Positions 1-5,406 are shown, numbered from the stretch's first letter. The stretch is DNA of 7,188 bases from Chloroflexota bacterium (GCA_021812905.1 JAKAMM010000083.1:1-7188); one strand, 5' to 3'. Numbers and translations are program-made. Notes: generated by a model not told the origin, from the sequence alone.

Positions 1-272
1 CCCATCGCTTCCGATTGCTGGACTTCGACTTGCCAGCCCGCTGACTCGAGTTCCGTCCGCATCCATGCCAGGATTTTGGCGTGCGCGTCCGACCCGGGAA
101 TGCGCGGCCCGAACGCGACTTGTGTCTGAACGTCAGCATAGGCGCGCTTGCCGTCAAATATAACGGAGGCCGCCAACCGGTCCAGATAGAACGCCCGCGC
201 ATACCAGCTTAAGGCGAGCACAAATAATAGTCCAATGATCGAAAGGTAAATGGCAATTCTGCGTCTAGTCAT
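1..272 (-). CDS. Membrane-anchored M28-family peptidase / glutaminyl-peptide cyclotransferase-like protein, N-terminal part
   Basis: Only the first 90 codons are in the window; the gene runs off the low-coordinate edge. The protein starts [10 protein letters not shown], followed by one hydrophobic helix at about residues 7-25, which suggests a signal anchor with the enzyme outside the membrane. Residues 44-85 ([20 protein letters not shown], then a W-x6-L-x4-GW-x-VEVQ pattern) match the opening of zinc-dependent glutaminyl cyclases and related M28 aminopeptidases, where FGxRxPGS is characteristic. The metal ligands lie further downstream and are not visible, so cyclase and aminopeptidase cannot be told apart. 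The ATG lies inside the last codons of trmFO, an 8-nt overlap, which implies translational coupling on one transcript. The start is well fixed by the basic N-terminus plus helix. Function is a family-level inference. Confidence 0.75.
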   Translation of the reverse strand, partial: MTRRRIAIYLSIIGLLFVLALSWYARAFYLDRLAASVIFDGKRAYADVQTQVAFGPRIPGSDAHAKILAWMRTELESAGWQVEVQQSEAM

Positions 273-1605
273 GAGAATCCAGAAAAGTTTCAAGTGCAGT
301 GATGGAACGAGTCGCGTAGGCTGCGGCGCGTTCGCGTTTGCTGAGGCGCCTCGTGCTTTCCAGCGCAGGCAAAATCCCGAAGTTGGCTTTCATCGGCTGG
401 AAGTCTTTGAGATCGGCATGTGTGACGTAATGACACAAAGTGCCAAGCATGGTGGTTTGCGGAAGCGTGAAGAGTCCTTGACCACGATGCAGGCGCGCGG
501 CATTTATACCTGCCAGCAGGCCGGTGGCAATATTGCCCATGTAACCTTCTACGCCCGTGATCTGACCGGCGAAAAAAAGATCATCGCGGTTGATGAATTG
601 AAGCGTGGGACGCAGAAGTTTGGGCGAGGCGATAAATGTGTTGCGGTGCATCTGCCCATAGCGGACGAACTCGGCGTTTTCCAATCCGGGGATCATTCTC
701 AAGACGCGCTTCTGCTCGGGGAATTTCAGATTGGTTTGAAAGCCGACAAGATTATAAAGATTTCCTGCGAGGTTATCCTGTCGAAGTTGAACGGCGGCGT
801 AAGGCCACTTGCCTGTGCATGGATCTATTAAACCAACTGGGCGCATCGGGCCAAACATCAACGAATCTTTTCCGCGTTCGGCGATGATCTCCACCGGCAG
901 ACAACCTTCAAAGAAATGACCGGCTTTCACGCCGGAGCGGATGGCGTCTTCAAAAGAACGAAGCTCGATGCGCTCGGCCTGCATCAGCGCTTCGACGAAG
1001 GCGTAATATTCGTCTTTGGTAAATGGACAGTTGATGTAATCGCCTTCCTCTTGTTCGCCTTTTTCGTAGCGCGAAGCGCGGAAGGCAATAGCCATGTTCA
1101 CAGTTTCGCGCGAAACAATAGGTGCGATGGCGTCGAAGAAAAAAAGTTGCTCCTCGCCGCTGAGCTGCGCGATCTTCTGTGAGAGCGCGGGCGAAGTCAG
1201 CGGGCCGGAGGCGATAATCGTCGGCGTGGATGGAATCTCTTTTACTTCCTCGCGCATGATTTTGATGCGCGCATGATTTTCGATTCGTTCAGTGACCAGC
1301 CTGGCGAAAAGTTCACGGTCAACAGCCAGGGCCGCGCCGGCCGGTAAGGCCGCCGCTTCGGCGCATCCTAAAAGCATCGAGCCGAGTCGGCGCAACTCGT
1401 TTTTCAAAACACCGGAGGCGCGGTCCTGCAAATTTGATCCAAGGGAATTGGAGCAAACCAGTTCAGCCAGATACTCGGTTTCATGCGCGCCGGTGGAAAG
1501 CGCAGGCCGCATTTCATATAGCAAAACATTCAGCCCGCGTTCGGCGGCCTGCCAGGCGGCCTCGCTTCCAGCCAACCCGCCGCCAACCACAATTAAATCT
1601 GGCAT
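265..1605 (-). CDS. trmFO: Methylenetetrahydrofolate-tRNA-(uracil-5-)-methyltransferase TrmFO
   Basis: This 446-residue flavoprotein makes m5U54 (ribothymidine) in the T-loop of tRNA, using methylene-tetrahydrofolate as carbon donor and FADH2/NAD(P)H as reductant. The N-terminus [18 protein letters not shown] (1-18) is the FAD Rossmann motif. Family blocks follow in order: [18 protein letters not shown] (38-55), INCPF (191-195), [10 protein letters not shown] (231-240), FGPMRPVGL (251-259), [10 protein letters not shown] (319-328) and [11 protein letters not shown] (345-355). Cys51 and Cys235 are the probable counterparts of the two functional cysteines of the Bacillus enzyme. The length is typical of the family (about 435-450). 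The frame stays open for another 83 codons upstream, but that part has no family similarity and the FAD motif should sit at the very N-terminus, so the ATG at 1605 is chosen. There is no clear Shine-Dalgarno; an extended -10 lies just upstream. The downstream peptidase gene overlaps its end. Confidence 0.97.
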   Translation of the reverse strand: MPDLIVVGGGLAGSEAAWQAAERGLNVLLYEMRPALSTGAHETEYLAELVCSNSLGSNLQDRASGVLKNELRRLGSMLLGCAEAAALPAGAALAVDRELFARLVTERIENHARIKIMREEVKEIPSTPTIIASGPLTSPALSQKIAQLSGEEQLFFFDAIAPIVSRETVNMAIAFRASRYEKGEQEEGDYINCPFTKDEYYAFVEALMQAERIELRSFEDAIRSGVKAGHFFEGCLPVEIIAERGKDSLMFGPMRPVGLIDPCTGKWPYAAVQLRQDNLAGNLYNLVGFQTNLKFPEQKRVLRMIPGLENAEFVRYGQMHRNTFIASPKLLRPTLQFINRDDLFFAGQITGVEGYMGNIATGLLAGINAARLHRGQGLFTLPQTTMLGTLCHYVTHADLKDFQPMKANFGILPALESTRRLSKRERAAAYATRSITALETFLDSHD

Positions 1606-1614
1606 AGTTGGGGT

Positions 1615-1623
1615 ATTGTACCA
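1615..1623 (-). promoter_or_regulatory. Extended -10 promoter just upstream of trmFO
   Basis: On the minus strand TGG-TACAAT gives a TGn extended -10 with 5/6 match to TATAAT. No good -35 is seen at 16-18 bp. Transcription would start about 3-4 nt before the ATG at 1605, giving an almost leaderless mRNA, which fits the lack of a ribosome binding site. This is a pattern-based prediction. Confidence 0.5.
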
Positions 1624-1672
1624 TCGGGTCGCTATGAATAATTTCTGCCGAATGGAGCGAACCCACTGCTCG

Positions 1673-1714
1673 GTGAAATTAACGGTATCCACCCGCCAGC
1701 CTGCGTCCAGCTGG
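1673..1714 (-). repeat. Diverged repeat copy A, between the membrane-protein gene and trmFO
   Basis: Positions 1673-1700 match 2507-2534 at 22 of 28 bases in the same orientation, and weaker similarity extends on both sides (about 1657-1716 against 2492-2550). Both copies can form a 5-bp hairpin with a 9-nt loop (here CCAGC 1696-1700 with GCTGG 1710-1714). In one minus-strand frame this copy reads [11 protein letters not shown] larger imperfect stem (1688-1697 with 1728-1736) could also form after the membrane-protein gene, but it lacks a T-tract and is not called a terminator. The nature of the repeat is unknown. Confidence 0.55.
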
Positions 1715-1738
1715 GACTGGGCGTGGAGGCGGTGGAGG

Positions 1739-2458
1739 TCAGGATTCGTCTTTGAGAATCGCCTCACCCTTGGTGAACCAGGAAAGGCCGAAGGCCAGAA
1801 TGGCGAGCGCCTCGAGCCAGTAGACCGGTCTATAGGTTGTAAAAAGGGAGGCAAGCTGTGGCGGAAGAAACATGTAGATGGCGATCAGCAGGATGCATAC
1901 GGAAATCGTGTAGCCACAGGCGCGATAGACCCCGTTACGCTGCCGCTTTCGTTTCGTGGGAGGTACCTGCGGGTCGGTTTTGGTGAAAAGGAAGAGGCAG
2001 TAGTAGATAAGGGTGAGGAAGAACAAGCCTGCGAAGACCGCGTGGACGGTCCCAACCAGCAGGACGCCAGCCTGCGTGGCGCCGTCAGGAGATGTAGGGA
2101 AGAGAGCTACACCGACCGCGAAGAGGCAGGCGAGGTTGCCGGCGATGTCGTCGACGCGCTCATAGCCCTTGTAAGAGAAAAGGAAGAAGCCAATGGTCCA
2201 CAGCGTCCCGACCAATACATTGCGCATGCCGGTGTAGTAGTAGCCGCTGATCGAGCTTTGAAAGCCGGTCTTGAATAGCACCAGCGCGCCGAGCGAGACT
2301 ACGAAGGGCAGGGACATGCCGAGCACACCGATGGTGGTGCGCAAGGTGAGGTAGGAGAAAACAAGGGTGTTCCTTTGCTCCTCGAGTACGTTCAGGCGTT
2401 CCTCCACCAGCCCAAGGTATCGGACGATCTCATCCATGTCTTTAAATGACTTTGACAT
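1739..2458 (-). CDS. Uncharacterised integral membrane protein with six predicted helices
   Basis: The protein has 239 residues and I do not recognise a named family with certainty. Residues 1-35 are charged and probably form a short cytoplasmic helix or coiled coil ([12 protein letters not shown]). Hydrophobic segments follow at about 41-63, 77-95, 106-121, 131-158, 179-198 and 211-228, with a basic loop TKRKRQR (168-174) that is probably cytoplasmic. The blocks [17 protein letters not shown] (71-87), [15 protein letters not shown] (96-110) and VALFPTSP (117-124) look like conserved positions, and their layout recalls DUF998-like membrane proteins; that is a resemblance only. The start is supported by AGGAG placed 6 nt before the ATG. 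The gene lies 80 nt after the PC4-like gene and is bracketed by the two repeat copies, so it may have arrived as a unit. The role is unknown. Confidence 0.85.
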   Translation of the reverse strand: MSKSFKDMDEIVRYLGLVEERLNVLEEQRNTLVFSYLTLRTTIGVLGMSLPFVVSLGALVLFKTGFQSSISGYYYTGMRNVLVGTLWTIGFFLFSYKGYERVDDIAGNLACLFAVGVALFPTSPDGATQAGVLLVGTVHAVFAGLFFLTLIYYCLFLFTKTDPQVPPTKRKRQRNGVYRACGYTISVCILLIAIYMFLPPQLASLFTTYRPVYWLEALAILAFGLSWFTKGEAILKDES

Positions 2459-2506
2459 TATGCACTCCTGTTTGATAACAACGGCGTCATTGCGAACTAA
2501 TTTCTC

Positions 2507-2548
2507 GTGAAGTTGACCGTGCCCATCCGCCAGCTTAATTACAGTTGG
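2507..2548 (-). repeat. Diverged repeat copy B, between the PC4-like gene and the membrane-protein gene
   Basis: This copy has 22 of 28 bases identical to copy A in its core (2507-2534). Its hairpin pairs CCAGC (2530-2534) with GTTGG (2544-2548) over the same 9-nt loop, and one pair is changed to G-T, so pairing is kept. The element overlaps the last codons of the PC4-like gene. In frame with that gene, past its stop, it reads WRMGTVNFT, against WRVDTVNFT in copy A. Its distal end falls before the ribosome binding site of the membrane-protein gene. Confidence 0.55.
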
Positions 2549-2760
2549 ATGCCGTTCAGCAATTCTTTCAATGCCAGCAACTCTTCCCTGGAAAGGGTTG
2601 CGCCTTTACCCATCTTCTCCCTATCCGGTGACCATTCGCGGATGTCATACTTCGGCTCCCTATCATTCCAACTAATCAGGTTGAGTTCCTTTGTCCAGCC
2701 AGAGCCAGACTTGGACAGCACGCCAATCTTTTTGATGATTTCGTATTTGATTTCGGACAT
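2539..2760 (-). CDS. PC4/YdbC-family single-stranded DNA-binding protein
   Basis: The 73-residue protein closely resembles the bacterial YdbC group of the transcriptional coactivator p15/PC4 family, which binds single-stranded DNA as a homodimer. Visible family features, in order, are IKYEIIKKIGVLS (4-16), GWTKELNLISWNDREPKYDI (21-40), REWSPDREKMGKG (41-53) and a C-terminal helix LSREELLALKELL (56-68). The length is normal for the single-domain form. The start is firm: GAGGAG lies 9 nt before the ATG, and a promoter can be drawn further upstream. Members are found in bacteria, in phages and near mobile DNA, and are thought to act in transcription, replication or repair. The exact job here is not visible. 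It lies between restriction-modification debris and a membrane-protein gene, so it may belong to the accessory cargo. Confidence 0.92.
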   Translation of the reverse strand: MSEIKYEIIKKIGVLSKSGSGWTKELNLISWNDREPKYDIREWSPDREKMGKGATLSREELLALKELLNGIQL

Positions 2761-2782
2761 TGTTCAGCTCTCCTCAAAGTAA

Positions 2783-2809
2783 ATATTAAGAACGAGATCA
2801 ACTAGTCAA
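2783..2809 (-). promoter_or_regulatory. Predicted promoter of the PC4-like gene
   Basis: TTGACT (2804-2809) and TAATAT (2783-2788) are separated by 15 bp, with GAGGAG at 2770-2775 between the -10 and the start codon. The -35 hexamer lies in the last codons of a methyltransferase remnant, so the promoter appears to have been made or captured when that gene decayed. The short spacer makes this a moderate prediction. Confidence 0.4.
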
Positions 2810-2885
2810 GCTCGTGTTCCAATTCGCTTGTGTCTGCCGCGGAGTTGGCGCGCTTCGCCGCCAGGATGCGGTCTACTGAAACAAA
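2802..2885 (-). pseudogene. C-terminal remnant 1 of a type IIG/Eco57I-like restriction-methyltransferase
   Basis: On the minus strand the frame reads FVSVDRILAAKRANSAADTS and then ELEHELD before a TAG. This matches the end of Eco57I/type IIG methyltransferase-restriction proteins, which typically run ...(L)VDxILAAKRANPxADTSxLExEID(x)LVYxLYGLTxEE. Only about 27 codons remain: the upstream frame closes at a TAA near 2899 and the conserved LYGL end is lost. The stretch encoding LAAKR is almost identical at base level to remnant 2 (19 of 21 bases). It cannot be functional as a protein. The family call comes from remembered motifs without a database search. Confidence 0.7.
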
Positions 2886-2916
2886 ACTGCCTCCCTGTTA
2901 GAGACAGAGAGGCAGT
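2877..2916 (-). terminator. Intrinsic terminator of the DUF5678-protease-HicB operon
   Basis: A perfect 8-bp stem (ACTGCCTC 2886-2893 with GAGGCAGT 2909-2916) continues, after one mismatch, into 4 bp (CTGT with ACAG) closing a 5-nt loop. Read on the minus strand it is followed by TTTTGTTT. It starts 14 nt after the stop of the HicB-like gene. Pairing and T-tract together make a standard Rho-independent terminator. Confidence 0.85.
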
Positions 2917-2929
2917 CAGCATACTCCTA

Positions 2930-3289
2930 TTACCCTGCATGGGCGAAAAGAAGATAAACATCCCGATGGGCATCATTCGGTTTGGGCTGAAGCGTTTGTC
3001 CTTGCTTTGTAAAAGTGAATGCTCCTTGGGTCGCCGTTCCCAGTGTATGTTCGAGCGGTGTAGGCTTAGGGACAGGTAGTCCATCTTCAACCAGGCTTTC
3101 GATGAAGTCCACCATTGCGAGGTGCAGGTCTTCAATAGCCGCCTCGCGCGTTTTACCCTGCCCGAAGCATCCATCCATTTCGAGAACGCGGGCAAAGTAA
3201 ATTGGCTGATCGTCTGTCGTTTTCTCGACAGAAGTCATGATGACATAGGGACGCGTTGCCAATTCCTCGGCTTTTGTGCGTGTGTCCAT
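2930..3289 (-). CDS. HicB-like protein (type II toxin-antitoxin antitoxin fold), apparently without HicA
   Basis: The protein has 119 residues. Its core, YFARVLEMDGCFGQGKTREA (31-50) followed by an AIEDLHLAMVDFIESLVEDG helix region and LPVPKP (71-76), is the partial RNase H-like fold of HicB/UPF0150 proteins. There is no recognisable C-terminal helix-turn-helix or ribbon-helix-helix; residues 80-119 look unstructured or divergent. HicB normally neutralises the mRNA interferase HicA, encoded next to it, but no HicA-like frame is found on either side. It may be a solitary antitoxin, a regulator or a small housekeeping member. The start is supported by AAGGA 5 nt before the ATG. It is the third gene of the operon, 39 nt after the protease, and is followed by a strong terminator. 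Confidence 0.85.
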   Translation of the reverse strand: MDTRTKAEELATRPYVIMTSVEKTTDDQPIYFARVLEMDGCFGQGKTREAAIEDLHLAMVDFIESLVEDGLPVPKPTPLEHTLGTATQGAFTFTKQGQTLQPKPNDAHRDVYLLFAHAG

Positions 3290-3328
3290 GGTTATCCTTC
3301 GCCTTCTTTTTGGAGTTCCAATGTTCTT

Positions 3329-3814
3329 TTAGATTGATAACGTGAAAGAACCTATCATCCCGTTGTAAAACAGAGTGCAATGTTGCAGCAAATCTCGTCC
3401 AATCAGAACCTGGATTCCCTGATTGGCAAGAGGAACGCCGATTGCTCGCAGGGCATTGAACTTGATTGCAATCCCAATCACTTCGATCAAGGCGGGATAG
3501 ACATTCTGCTTTGAATTGGCATGGGACGCCGAAGCAATGGTTATTACATCAATGGCAGGCAGGTTGAGTTGTCGAGCAATTACCTCATCAATGCAAGTTG
3601 ACGTCGCGCCTGTATCAATGAGCGCAACTCCCGAAACAGGTTGCGGCAATTGTGCTCCCTGTGCCACCAATTGTTGAGCCATGTTCTGCTCCACCCCAAT
3701 GGTCACTTGAACGATCGGACCGCGTTGCATGAGCGCCAGCGGGGGCGGCAATGGAACGGTTTTTCCGTTAGGAGTTTGTGCTTGTCCCGTAAGTTGAGTG
3801 TGTAGGATTGGCAT
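3329..3814 (-). CDS. Retropepsin-like aspartic protease
   Basis: The protein has 161 residues. The catalytic psi-loop is VALIDTGATSTCID (63-76), with D67-T68-G69-A70 as the active-site triplet. The second conserved element is VLIGRDLLQHC (136-146), typical of the IGRD/ILGxD strand of single-domain retropepsin folds, and the chain ends in a beta-rich FYNGMIGSFTL. Such proteins act as homodimers with one Asp from each chain. There is no signal peptide or membrane segment, so a cytoplasmic enzyme is expected. The N-terminal 60 residues include a proline-rich stretch (PLPPPLALMQ) and a strand block. AGGA stands 8 nt before the ATG. The first 47 nt overlap the end of the DUF5678 gene in a different frame, which suggests coupled translation. 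Its natural substrate is unknown; the HicB-like protein is an untested possibility. Confidence 0.88.
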   Translation of the reverse strand: MPILHTQLTGQAQTPNGKTVPLPPPLALMQRGPIVQVTIGVEQNMAQQLVAQGAQLPQPVSGVALIDTGATSTCIDEVIARQLNLPAIDVITIASASHANSKQNVYPALIEVIGIAIKFNALRAIGVPLANQGIQVLIGRDLLQHCTLFYNGMIGSFTLSI

Positions 3815-4046
3815 ATAGTAGTCCTAACGTAAGAGCAGGCAGTTTGATTTCTTCCTGGGTTTTTGTGACGCGGCGAATCAAGCAGGATCTAAGTCCAAAC
3901 AAGGAGGCGGCGGCAGTCAACGCCTCCTCGTTGGTATCATACACGCCTGCCAGTTCTTCACCCTTGATGAGAACGAATTTGGCCTCATATTGGCCGAGCC
4001 ATTTTTCCTTGTTTTTCTCGAAAAAGGAAAGTTCTTTTTCCAACAT
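3768..4046 (-). CDS. DUF5678-like small protein
   Basis: The protein has 92 residues. The pattern ELSFFEKNKEKWLGQYEAKF (5-24), VLIKGEELAGVYDTNEEALT (25-44) and SCLIRRVTKTQEEIKLP (54-70) fits DUF5678, a small alpha/beta domain of unknown function often seen just upstream of retropepsin-like proteases. The residues after about 72 overlap the protease gene and are probably unconstrained. The start is supported by AAAGG 10 nt before the ATG and by a consensus extended -10 that gives a leader of about 17 nt. As first gene of the operon its product may bind or regulate the protease. That role is inferred from gene order only. Confidence 0.8.
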   Translation of the reverse strand: MLEKELSFFEKNKEKWLGQYEAKFVLIKGEELAGVYDTNEEALTAAASLFGLRSCLIRRVTKTQEEIKLPALTLGLLYANPTHSTYGTSTNS

Positions 4047-4069
4047 GGCACACGCACCTTTCTGCCAAT

Positions 4070-4078
4070 ATTATAGCA
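4070..4078 (-). promoter_or_regulatory. Extended -10 promoter of the DUF5678-protease-HicB operon
   Basis: Minus-strand TGC-TATAAT is a perfect -10 hexamer with the TGn extension. No -35 is found at 16-18 bp, which extended -10 promoters tolerate. The expected start near 4063 leaves the AAAGG ribosome site inside a short leader before the ATG at 4046. Confidence 0.7.
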
Positions 4079-4185
4079 ACAAAATGGCTCCTGCGACCTT
4101 TCAAGTTTATCAAACTTAGCCCAGGCGCATGGAGAGAAGTTGGGGCTAGTTGGGTGAAAGTGGCTAAATAGCAACTTATCTACTA

Positions 4186-4336
4186 CTACCGCCCCTCTAC
4201 GATTTTTACTTCCTCCTCGGTCAGACCGTACAGTTCGTAAACCTTTTCCTCAATATCTTTTTCCCACGCGGACGTATCCGCCTGCGGACGTGTGTCCGTC
4301 AGGATATTGACGCGCTTCGCCGCCAGCAACTTTCTA
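4186..4336 (-). pseudogene. C-terminal remnant 2 of a type IIG/Eco57I-like restriction-methyltransferase
   Basis: The minus-strand frame reads KLLAAKRVN, then a short unusual insert (ILTDTR), then PQADTSAWEKDIEEKVYELY and GLTEEEVKIVEGR before the stop. ADTSxxExxIxxxVYxLYGLTEEExxIVEG is the standard end of Eco57I-type methylase/restriction proteins. The catalytic NPPY region and everything else upstream are missing; the sequence before about 4336 belongs to DUF2971. The frame stays open by chance up to 4584, but that part has no similarity to the family. The six-residue insert coincides with two small hairpins. It is not expected to encode a working protein. Confidence 0.8.
4268..4298. repeat. 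Two adjacent small hairpins inside methyltransferase remnant 2
   Basis: GCGGA (4268-4272) pairs with TCCGC (4277-4281), and CGGAC (4285-4289) pairs with GTCCG (4294-4298), each with a 4-nt loop. The two units share GCGGACGT and look like a local duplication. They coincide with extra residues not expected in the protein family. Confidence 0.6.
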
Positions 4337-4878
4337 GGCAGGGTAGATTGGTCTCTCATCGGGAATACCATTGAACCAGTGAAGTCTTTTTGGAGGGACA
4401 TTGAGGGCGGCGCATAAAGCAGACAGGCTTGGATCATAGACTCTTGGAAACTCCTCGCCAACCAATACTTCTTCCAAAACGCCGTCAATGGATATATATT
4501 CTGGGGCGTCGTTTCTACTATGAACAAGCCAGCGATACTCATTCTCGTTGCCCCAATCTTTTGACTTAACCAGAAAGATTTCATCGTGATTCACGCGGAA
4601 ATATTCCCTGGCTCGTTCTTCAATTTCCACATCGCCAAGTTCCAAAATATTATCCAAACTGAATGGCGGTTGACGAAAAAGTTTCAGGTCATCGTATTTC
4701 ACTGCGCCTTTTTCTACAAAATATTTTGTCTATCCGCGAAGGTGTCAGAAATGCGCTGATTGAGTTTTTGATAATTGAATTTTAGGCACACCCCATCGTG
4801 CGGGCGATCTGGCGAACTGGCATAATGCGTCCACAGTGCTGGACGATATTTTCCTGACAGAAAAGGATTATCTAACAT
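4334..4878 (-). pseudogene. DUF2971 family gene, 5' part deleted and frameshifted
   Basis: Two consecutive minus-strand frames together give the middle and end of a DUF2971 protein. The first (4878 to 4714) carries ALWTHYASSPDRPHDGVCLK followed by FNY, equivalent to the LWxHYA...GVCLxF core of the family. It stops at a TAG at 4714-4716. The second (4729 to 4334) continues YFVEKGAVKYDDLKLFRQPP and the rest, with FLVKSKDWGNENEYRWLV about two thirds along, a typical late block. Joining them needs a single lost base near 4717-4732. The N-terminal part, perhaps 80-100 residues, is missing, replaced by an HsdR start. DUF2971 genes often occur in defence islands, though the function is unknown. The second frame could in theory start at a GTG at 4702, but that would remove the core. 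Confidence 0.72.
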
Positions 4879-5044
4879 TGGTTGTCTCGAAATCTTCACC
4901 AAAGGCATCAAACTCTTTTTGGGTGATCTTGGTATGCAATTCAAGCTGAATATTGGCGGGTCCATCTTCGGAATCAAAAAAACGCCACCCTGCTTCTTCC
5001 AGCAGCTTGTTGATCTTGATTCTAGCTTTGGCTTCTTTGTTCAC
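4868..5044 (-). pseudogene. hsdR: N-terminal fragment of a type I restriction endonuclease subunit R (HsdR)
   Basis: From a GTG at 5044 the frame gives MNKEAKARIKINKLLEEAGW, then RFFDSEDGPANIQLELHTKI and TQKEFDAFGEDFETTN, followed by VR and a stop. This is the standard beginning of HsdR, in which the endonuclease domain (FIDFLLxD...EAK) would follow directly. That domain, the helicase motor and the C-terminus are absent (58 codons against about 800-1000). The GTG is the original start, because AAAGGA lies 6 nt before it and a short upstream frame ends in TGA overlapping it (GTGA). Similarity to HsdR ends at about 4877 and the sequence passes into DUF2971, so a deletion joined the two genes. 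The remaining fragment is inactive. Confidence 0.8.
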
Positions 5045-5257
5045 GCAATTTCCTTTGCAGGGTCTTCCCCGCACGATTTCTCAAGCATACCCGAAACACC
5101 CGTCATTGTGCAGGGTAAGCACAATTCAAATTCAAGCTGCGTCCTCGGTCAGGAGGAAATACCCTGTTGATCTGTCTGCCAGTGCTTCTACTTGCCTGTA
5201 AAATGATATTACTTAATGGGCGAGTATGGTGCGGCACGGTGCTGTTCGGGGATATAT
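5045..5257. other. Gene-poor stretch between the HsdR fragment and the tRNA terminator
   Basis: No convincing gene is found. On the minus strand a short frame, MTGVSGMLEKSCGEDPAKEI from an ATG at 5106, ends in TGA overlapping the HsdR GTG. It has no ribosome site and may be the tail of a lost neighbour. Slightly upstream another short frame ends ...TGYFLLTEDAA near 5140-5200 and could be a second gene tail. Both are too short to identify. No promoter is clear. Confidence 0.4.
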
Positions 5258-5304
5258 AAAACACCGTCATTTCTGCCATTTCTGGCGTTGCATGACGGTG
5301 TTTT
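5258..5304 (-). terminator. Strong intrinsic terminator after tRNA-Gly (possibly bidirectional)
   Basis: A perfect 13-bp stem joins AAAACACCGTCAT (5258-5270) and ATGACGGTGTTTT (5292-5304). Inside it GCCA-TTTC-TGGC forms a small second hairpin. On the minus strand the stem ends in TTTTATATAT. It lies 20 nt after the tRNA 3' end and separates the housekeeping block from the accessory region. The A/T ends on both sides would allow action in both directions. Confidence 0.88.
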
Positions 5305-5324
5305 GAAAGCCTTTTCTACCTTAG

Positions 5325-5396
5325 AGCGGGTGATGGGACTCGAACCCACGATATCTTGCTTGGGAAGCAAGCGTTCTACCACTGAACTACACCCGC
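5325..5396 (-). tRNA. tRNA-Gly (anticodon CCC)
   Basis: A complete 72-nt cloverleaf folds on the minus strand. It has the acceptor stem GCGGGTG/CACCCGC, D arm GTTC-AGTGGTA-GAAC, anticodon stem CTTGC/GCAAG around the loop TTCCCAA (anticodon CCC, reading GGG), a 5-nt variable loop and the T arm GTGGG-TTCGAGT-CCCAT with one G-T pair. The discriminator is U, as expected for glycine. CCA is not encoded. The 5' end lies 18 nt after the stop of the prenyl synthase gene. Confidence 0.97.
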
Positions 5397-5406
5397 TGGC
5401 GCTGGG

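Noticed and set aside
250..831. Plus-strand reading frames of up to 328 codons across 250-2278
   Set aside because: They lie opposite trmFO and the membrane-protein gene, have no recognisable domains and look like antisense shadows.
1606..1854. N-terminal extension of TrmFO to an ATG at 1854
   Set aside because: The added 83 residues overlap the membrane-protein gene, show no family similarity and would put the FAD-binding motif far from the N-terminus.
2492..2550. Integron attC site after the PC4-like gene
   Set aside because: An RYYYAAC-like string (ATCCAAC) is present, but the opposite end (GTTCGCA) is not complementary to it, no long imperfect palindrome is seen, and no integrase is in view.
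2806..3195. Alternative minus-strand frame overlapping the HicB-like gene
   Set aside because: The HicB frame has clear family similarity and a ribosome site; this frame has neither and crosses the terminator.
4337..4584. A 132-residue gene including methyltransferase remnant 2
   Set aside because: Only the last 50 or so residues match the family; the rest is a shadow of the DUF2971 frame.
5090..5170. Riboswitch or CRISPR-like structure in the gap before the HsdR fragment
   Set aside because: Only a 7-bp inverted repeat with a loop of about 40 nt was found, with no regular repeats and no known aptamer pattern.
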